From the NCBI GenBank assembly GCA_910577185.1, contig CAJTLR010000054.1, positions 1-26,793 on the forward strand: a stretch of 26,793 nucleotides of DNA. Reading direction: 5' to 3'. A model generated the notes under the pieces. The model had not been told where the DNA came from. It saw nothing but the letters and a program-made list of their open reading frames with translations, and searched no databases. Both the position numbers and the translations under genes were made by a program. Numbering within the stretch: position 1 is the stretch's first letter; each line of letters opens with the position of its first letter. The stretch is from an uncultured Acetatifactor sp. (lineage in GTDB: Bacteria; Bacillota; Clostridia; Lachnospirales; Lachnospiraceae). Below, piece after piece: positions 22,587 through 26,793 of this stretch.

Positions 22587-24959
22587 ATGAGACGACCTTT
22601 ATTTGCCGCGGCGCTTTTTCTGGTAATCATTGCCGCCCTCCGGCTGGGGGCCGGGGGAGCGGACGGGGTGCCTCCGGGGTATATCAGTACGGAAGGGCTG
22701 GAAGCGGACCGGATCCTGCTGGTCACCGGCCAGGTATACCAGAAAGATGAGAAATCTGTTTATCTGAAATCTGTTGTTCTGTTGGAATCAGACGCCCTGG
22801 GGCGTTCCGCCGCGCAGTCGCGGCAGTCAATACCGATAAAAGAAAATCTGATATGTGAGACGGAGAATGCGCTGGAGATTCCGCTGGGAACCACAGCGGC
22901 ATTTCGGGGCGAATTCGCTCCCTATTCCCATGCCACCAATCCGGGGGAATTTGATTCCGCCCTGTACTACAGAACCCTGAAGGTGGGCGGGAGACTCAGG
23001 AAAGCAGTGCCCGTGGCCCTGGGGGAACATTACTGGCATGTGAGGGAAGCGCTGTTTCAACTGAAATTATATTTTAAGGAGCGCCTGTACCGTATTTTCC
23101 CGGAAAAGGAGGCGGCGGTGATGAGCGCCCTGCTTTTGGGGGACAAAAAAGAGCTGGACAGTGACCTGAAGGAATTATACAAGAGAAACGGGATTCTGCA
23201 CATTCTGTCCATTTCATCCCTGCATATCACCATCATCGGCATGAGTGTATACACACTGCTGCGGAAAGCGGGAATGCCCGTTATCCCGGCGGCAGCGGCG
23301 GGCAGCGTGCTTTTGTCCGGGTATGGATGTATGACCGGATTCGGGGTGTCGGCCTGCCGTGCCATCGGGATGTATGGGATCAAAATGCTGGGGGAGATGG
23401 CGGGAAGAACCTATGATATGCTCACCGGGCTGGGTGTGATGGCGGCGGTGATGGTGGCAGGCAATCCCTATTATCTGCAAAACAGCGGTTTTCTACTCTC
23501 TTTTACATCTGTGCTGGGGATTGCCCTTCTGAGTCCGGCGCTGGTTCCGGAACAGGACAGGGGGAGGGCTGCGCCCGGCAAAGAGAAGGAAAAAGGTTTC
23601 CGGCGTCTGGCAGGAGAACTGCGGGCAGTTCCGGGTAATGTGGGAAAGTCACTGTGTGAGTCCCTGTTTGTCAGTTTATCCATCACGCTGGCGACTCTGC
23701 CCATACAGCTTTATTATTATTACGAAGTGCCGGTGTACTCCGTTTTCCTGAATCTTTTTGTAATCCCCTTTATGAAACCCATGATGATAACCGGCCTGCT
23801 GGCCATGCTGGTGCCGGGACTGGGCATTCTGGGCTGTGTCGACTATGTTATCTTAAGGGGTTACGAAATACTCTGCGGTATTTTTGACAGGCTGCCCTTC
23901 CATGTGTGGAATCCGGGCTGTCCGCGGATATGGCAGATAGCAGTCTATTACGTACTGCTGTCCGCGGCGGCTGGGCTCAGGATATACTGCAAAAAAGAGA
24001 GGCAGGAGGGGACGGAGATATCCGGGAGAATCAGAATGGGAAAACGGATCAGCGTGCCGGTGCTCTTTGCGGCGGTTCTGCTCTTTGCCATAGGAATGCC
24101 CCGGGAAAACAGGGTTATTTTTCTGGATGTGGGGCAGGGGGACTGTATTCTGGTACAGACATCCTCGGGCCGGAATTATCTTTTTGACTGCGGCAGTTCC
24201 AGCCGTAAGAAGATCGGGAAATACATATTGATTCCTTTTCTGAAATACTGCGGCATTGGGAAACTGGATGCGGTGTTTCTCTCCCATCCGGACGCGGACC
24301 ATGTGAATGGCGCGGCAGAGCTTCTGGAGACAGGCGGGGATCATTCCATCACTGTGGGACAGCTTCTGCTGCCTGCCATAGAGGAGGGCGCGCGGGAGGA
24401 ACAGTGGGGAAAACTGATACAGGCAGCAGAACAATACGGCCGGGACAGGCCCGTTCCGGTGGGGTATCTGGGGGCCGGGGATGGCTGGGAATGCAAAGGG
24501 GCACGTTTTACCTGCCTGCATCCTGCTTACGGATTCGGTGCCGGGGATGTGAACGGCTATTCCCAGTGTTTTCTGGCAGAATTTTCCGACAGTGTTTCCG
24601 GACAGGGCTGGTCTTTGCTTCTCACCGGGGATGTGCAGGAAAAGGGGGAAAGCATGTTTCTGGAAGAGCTGCAAAGGAGGGAGATCCGTAAGGTAACGGT
24701 GCTGAAGGCGGCGCATCACGGGTCCCGGAATTCCACTCCGGCGGCATTTCTGGATCAGGTGGCTCCGGCGGTTACCGTGATTTCCAGCGGCCGGGACAAC
24801 CGTTACGGACATCCCCACGAGGAACTGCTGCAGCGGCTGGAAGACTCAGGCACCCATATTGTGCAGACAGCCCGTTCCGGGGCAATTACGGTTTCTCTCC
24901 GCAGGGGAAGACTCCGTGTATCCGGTTATTGTGAGCAGAGTGGGTGCGGGGATTTCTGA
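22587..24959 (+). CDS. comEC: ComEC/Rec2 DNA uptake channel
   Basis: This polytopic membrane protein forms the DNA-import channel and carries a metallo-beta-lactamase-like nuclease domain thought to degrade the non-transforming strand. The 790-residue length is typical. In order: N-terminal hydrophobic segment and OB-like region (about 1-150), the Competence domain with several TM helices (about 175-490, including LLLGDKKELDSDLK and HILSISSLHI, where most homologues read SISGLH), then the MBL domain. The MBL domain shows FLDVGQGDCILV, metal motif HPDADH, LLTGDV, AAHHGSRNS and YGHPHEELLQRL. GGAAAGGAGCAGG precedes the start. It is separated from comEA by two signalling modules, and the mobile element begins directly after its stop. 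Confidence 0.95.
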   Translation: MRRPLFAAALFLVIIAALRLGAGGADGVPPGYISTEGLEADRILLVTGQVYQKDEKSVYLKSVVLLESDALGRSAAQSRQSIPIKENLICETENALEIPLGTTAAFRGEFAPYSHATNPGEFDSALYYRTLKVGGRLRKAVPVALGEHYWHVREALFQLKLYFKERLYRIFPEKEAAVMSALLLGDKKELDSDLKELYKRNGILHILSISSLHITIIGMSVYTLLRKAGMPVIPAAAAGSVLLSGYGCMTGFGVSACRAIGMYGIKMLGEMAGRTYDMLTGLGVMAAVMVAGNPYYLQNSGFLLSFTSVLGIALLSPALVPEQDRGRAAPGKEKEKGFRRLAGELRAVPGNVGKSLCESLFVSLSITLATLPIQLYYYYEVPVYSVFLNLFVIPFMKPMMITGLLAMLVPGLGILGCVDYVILRGYEILCGIFDRLPFHVWNPGCPRIWQIAVYYVLLSAAAGLRIYCKKERQEGTEISGRIRMGKRISVPVLFAAVLLFAIGMPRENRVIFLDVGQGDCILVQTSSGRNYLFDCGSSSRKKIGKYILIPFLKYCGIGKLDAVFLSHPDADHVNGAAELLETGGDHSITVGQLLLPAIEEGAREEQWGKLIQAAEQYGRDRPVPVGYLGAGDGWECKGARFTCLHPAYGFGAGDVNGYSQCFLAEFSDSVSGQGWSLLLTGDVQEKGESMFLEELQRREIRKVTVLKAAHHGSRNSTPAAFLDQVAPAVTVISSGRDNRYGHPHEELLQRLEDSGTHIVQTARSGAITVSLRRGRLRVSGYCEQSGCGDF

Positions 24960-25045
24960 GAGGAATTGCTCCCAAAAAGGAACAAACGGTTCCCGGCAAG
25001 ACCGTAGCCCGGAAAGAAGATGACGGATTCCAACGAATGGAGTGA

Positions 25046-25243
25046 TGAACTTATCATTTCAGTATCAAAGTCATATCCCGCGGCAAGGGCAAATCCGCTG
25101 TTGCCGCCGCCGCTTACCAGGCGGAGGAGAAAATCACAAACGAGTTTGACGGAATGACCCACGACTACACCCACAAGGGCGGTGTCGTCCACAGATTTTA
25201 CTACCCGACCACGCCCCCGCCCAGGCTAAGCCGGTGGTCTTGA
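25046..25243 (+). pseudogene. MobA/MobL relaxase, N-terminal remnant
   Basis: In the frame from 25052 the DNA encodes YHFSIKVISRGKGKSAVAAA followed by AYQAEEKIT and THDYTHKGGVVH, the hallmark N-terminus of MobA/MobL conjugative relaxases. The ATG expected a few codons earlier (25044) is in another frame. The relaxase frame has a TGA just upstream (25046) and meets a TGA at 25241 after about 60 codons, so both ends are broken and no catalytic domain remains. It is a scar of a mobilisable or conjugative element. The 24960-25045 gap holds only a small GGAAC/GTTCC inverted repeat without a T-tract. Confidence 0.85.
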
Positions 25244-25252
25244 CTTGGCACT

Positions 25253-25630
25253 TCAACAGCCTGATAAACTGGAATTTACAGCGGCAATCATAAACTGATA
25301 TCCACTGATTTTGACCTCAAATGCCGTATCGCCCCACGGCTGAACCATCAGCGCAGTTGGTTTCAGCACCAAATGGTTCTCATATATCTGCTTGAGCTGT
25401 CCACCAGGTACGGTCATGTAGATTTCAACTCCACACCCAATATGTGAAAGCTGATTGTCAGGAACATATCCCTCCGTGATACCAAGCAGGACAGAGTTGC
25501 CGCAAAGTGACACCCCCACCAAAGGGTCACCACTCTCCCAAGGCTGCGAAAAATCGATATTCCACCCAACAGCAGCAAATTCCTCTGCTGCCTTATAGGG
25601 GTCTATACAAGCAAAAATCGGCTGAATCAT
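25253..25630 (-). CDS. VOC family protein (glyoxalase/bleomycin-resistance-like)
   Basis: This 125-residue protein fits the vicinal-oxygen-chelate/bleomycin-resistance fold: it opens IQPIFACIDPYKAAEEFAA, has a middle VGVSLCGNSVLLGI strand pair and ends with WGDTAFEVKISGYQFMIAA, the usual C-terminal VOC strand. The first metal-ligand position is not obvious, so it may bind a ligand rather than catalyse. On the - strand a GGGAGGGAG site lies just before the ATG. Its 3' end stops ten bases from the relaxase remnant on the opposite strand. It is likely cargo of the mobile element; the ligand is unknown. Confidence 0.75.
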   Translation of the reverse strand: MIQPIFACIDPYKAAEEFAAVGWNIDFSQPWESGDPLVGVSLCGNSVLLGITEGYVPDNQLSHIGCGVEIYMTVPGGQLKQIYENHLVLKPTALMVQPWGDTAFEVKISGYQFMIAAVNSSLSGC

Positions 25631-25742
25631 TTTTACTCCCTCCCTGTCCCATACATATAAATTCCGATTTATCTATTAACTGATTTAACTTCCCCCTATT
25701 TCCAAGGCTTTACGACATATGCAACCTCAAAATATGTATCCT

Positions 25743-25783
25743 TTTCCCTTGTTTTTGCCCTTATGAGCAAGCTACAAGGGAAA
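25743..25783. repeat. Perfect 10-bp inverted repeat beside the integrase gene
   Basis: TTTCCCTTGT (25743-25752) is perfectly inverted as ACAAGGGAAA (25774-25783), with an inner TTGC/GCAA pair in the 21-base loop. It lies 18 bases beyond the integrase stop. It could end the integrase transcript, although no T-tract follows on the - strand, or be a recombinase arm-binding site. The rest of 25631-25800 shows nothing else that I can support. Confidence 0.5.
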
Positions 25784-25800
25784 GTTTCAATATTCAATTT

Positions 25801-26793
25801 TTAATTCATTCTCACAACCTTATCCAAGAGTTTTGCAGATTCCCGCTTTGCCTCTCTTGTGGCGTGTGCATAGACATTCATGGTAGTGCTTACGTCCGAG
25901 TGTCCTAAAAGCTCCTGCACATCTTTTGGCTGCGCCCCGTTTGATAACAGGTTTGTTGTATAGGTGTGTCTCAATGTGTGGAAGTGGAAACCTTCTAATT
26001 CCGGTACTTTCCTTGCCGCTGTCCGGCAGGCTGTTTCTACGGTGGCAGGAAGTTCAAGACAGCCATCTTCCCTCAAACATACAAAGGAGATTTCCGTATA
26101 ATCCTCCGGCGTATCTTCTGTCATTGACAGGTTGTAATACTCATAATGCACCCTGTTTTTCTCTGTAACTTCCCTGTAGAAATTCCTGTGATAGAGTTCG
26201 CCATACTGCATACGGTTTTTAAGCTGTTGTTTCCTTGCTTTCTTCAAGATGTCAGCGAGGGCATTGCCAAAATCAACAATCCGCACTTTCTTCCTTTTTG
26301 TCGAGCCGATTTCGTGCTTATGGGTAGCACCGTTGTAGCGGACACTCCTGCGGACTGTCAGGCATTGTTCCTCAAAGTTGATGTCCTGCCAAGTCAGCCC
26401 TGCCACTTCCCCAAGCCTGAGCCCTGTGAAATAGGCTATCTGTACAGGCAGGATTGCGTCTTTGCTCCGTTTGCCAAGCTGTGCAATCAGCTTTTGGTAC
26501 TGCTCAAATGACAGTGGCTTGACCTTTCCGTTATCGGTGTCCGTTTCTTCCGCAAACAAGTCCATATCGTCCTTTTTATGCCTCATGACCACATACTGCA
26601 TGGGATTGAATGTAATGTACTGTTTCGGGAACACCGCAAAACGGAATGACTGCTGTAATACTGCGGAAAAGGACTTTACATAGTCTTTGGAATATCCTTT
26701 GGAAACAAAATCTTCAATCGTGCCCCCAAAAGACATGATATCCATGAACTGCTGTAAATGCCCCGAAGTAACCGTTTTTAGCTTTCGTCTGCT
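25801..26793 (-). CDS. int: Tyrosine recombinase/integrase (5' end beyond the window)
   Basis: This phage/ICE-type site-specific recombinase integrates or excises the element. The C-terminal catalytic domain shows the first arginine in YFTGLRLGEVAGL, the lysine region STKRKKVRIVDF, the H-x-x-R box HTLRHTY, LGHSDVS with the next His, and the tyrosine nucleophile in MNVYAHAT. The N-terminal core-binding part (SGHLQQFMDIMSFGG) continues without a stop to the last base of the window. The frame is open for 16 codons before the internal ATG at 26745, so that ATG is not the real start and the gene is partial here. It resembles integrases of clostridial conjugative or mobilisable elements. The region is more AT-rich than the chromosome before it, a sign of transfer. 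Confidence 0.92.
   Translation of the reverse strand, partial: SRRKLKTVTSGHLQQFMDIMSFGGTIEDFVSKGYSKDYVKSFSAVLQQSFRFAVFPKQYITFNPMQYVVMRHKKDDMDLFAEETDTDNGKVKPLSFEQYQKLIAQLGKRSKDAILPVQIAYFTGLRLGEVAGLTWQDINFEEQCLTVRRSVRYNGATHKHEIGSTKRKKVRIVDFGNALADILKKARKQQLKNRMQYGELYHRNFYREVTEKNRVHYEYYNLSMTEDTPEDYTEISFVCLREDGCLELPATVETACRTAARKVPELEGFHFHTLRHTYTTNLLSNGAQPKDVQELLGHSDVSTTMNVYAHATREAKRESAKLLDKVVRMN

Larger units (their letters stand above)
24960..26793. mobile_element. End of an integrated, partly decayed mobile element
   Basis: Directly after comEC the base composition shifts toward AT and gene direction flips. A broken MobA/MobL relaxase start, a VOC cargo gene and a tyrosine recombinase follow. 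The recombinase and cargo point toward comEC. The left limit is placed just after the comEC stop because no chromosomal gene follows; the exact attachment site is not visible, and the other end lies outside the window. Confidence 0.7.

Noticed and set aside
22565..22750. Small + strand frame at the comEC start
   Set aside because: It overlaps the comEC start in another frame and is Gly/Arg-rich; GGAAAGGAGCAGG fits comEC better.
24926..25192. 88-codon - strand frame after comEC
   Set aside because: It is antisense to the comEC end and to the relaxase remnant, whose + strand translation matches MobA/MobL clearly.

Overview
The window looks like chromosomal DNA of a fairly GC-rich gut Lachnospiraceae (Bacillota, Clostridia). 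This is inferred from strong AAGGAGG-type ribosome binding sites, the gene families present (ArgC/J/B/D cluster, MetNIQ, ComEA/ComEC, OmpR-type two-component systems, GerMN lipoprotein) and the protein styles. The genus cannot be told from the sequence. All chromosomal genes lie on the + strand. Only the last ~1.8 kb, a degraded mobile element, carries genes on the - strand.

Region 1 (1-5430) opens with a tandem array of GC-rich, hairpin-forming repeat modules. It is followed by a sulfur amino acid block: a cysteine synthase, a MetN-MetI-MetQ importer and an M20-family amidohydrolase, ending at a very strong intrinsic terminator (5388-5428). A second cluster of the same repeats (5431-5614) follows directly. 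Region 2 (5632-6712) is a PHP-domain phosphoesterase gene with its own promoter.

Region 3 (6756-13522) is an arginine biosynthesis operon. A promoter overlaps several ARG-box-like operators and is followed by argC, a GNAT acetyltransferase, argJ, argB and argD, then an orphan extracellular solute-binding protein. Region 4 (13543-14025) is a small YdcZ/DMT-type membrane protein. Its start codon lies inside the 3' arm of a long, terminator-like hairpin.

Region 5 (14107-18157) is comEA followed by an OmpR-family response regulator, a sensor kinase and a GerMN-domain lipoprotein. The regulator-kinase-GerMN order recalls actinobacterial MtrA-MtrB-LpqB. Region 6 (18196-22520) is a second two-component system plus a two-gene ABC-2 exporter. 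The regulator promoter and the exporter promoter carry similar 11-bp-spaced direct repeats at exactly the same distance from the -10 box, which suggests that the regulator controls both. Region 7 (22587-24959) is comEC, so the two competence genes are separated by two signalling modules.

Region 8 (24960-26793) is visibly more AT-rich: a broken MobA/MobL relaxase N-terminus, a VOC-family protein (- strand), and a tyrosine recombinase (- strand) that runs off the window edge. It is the end of an integrated, partly decayed mobile element inserted just downstream of comEC.
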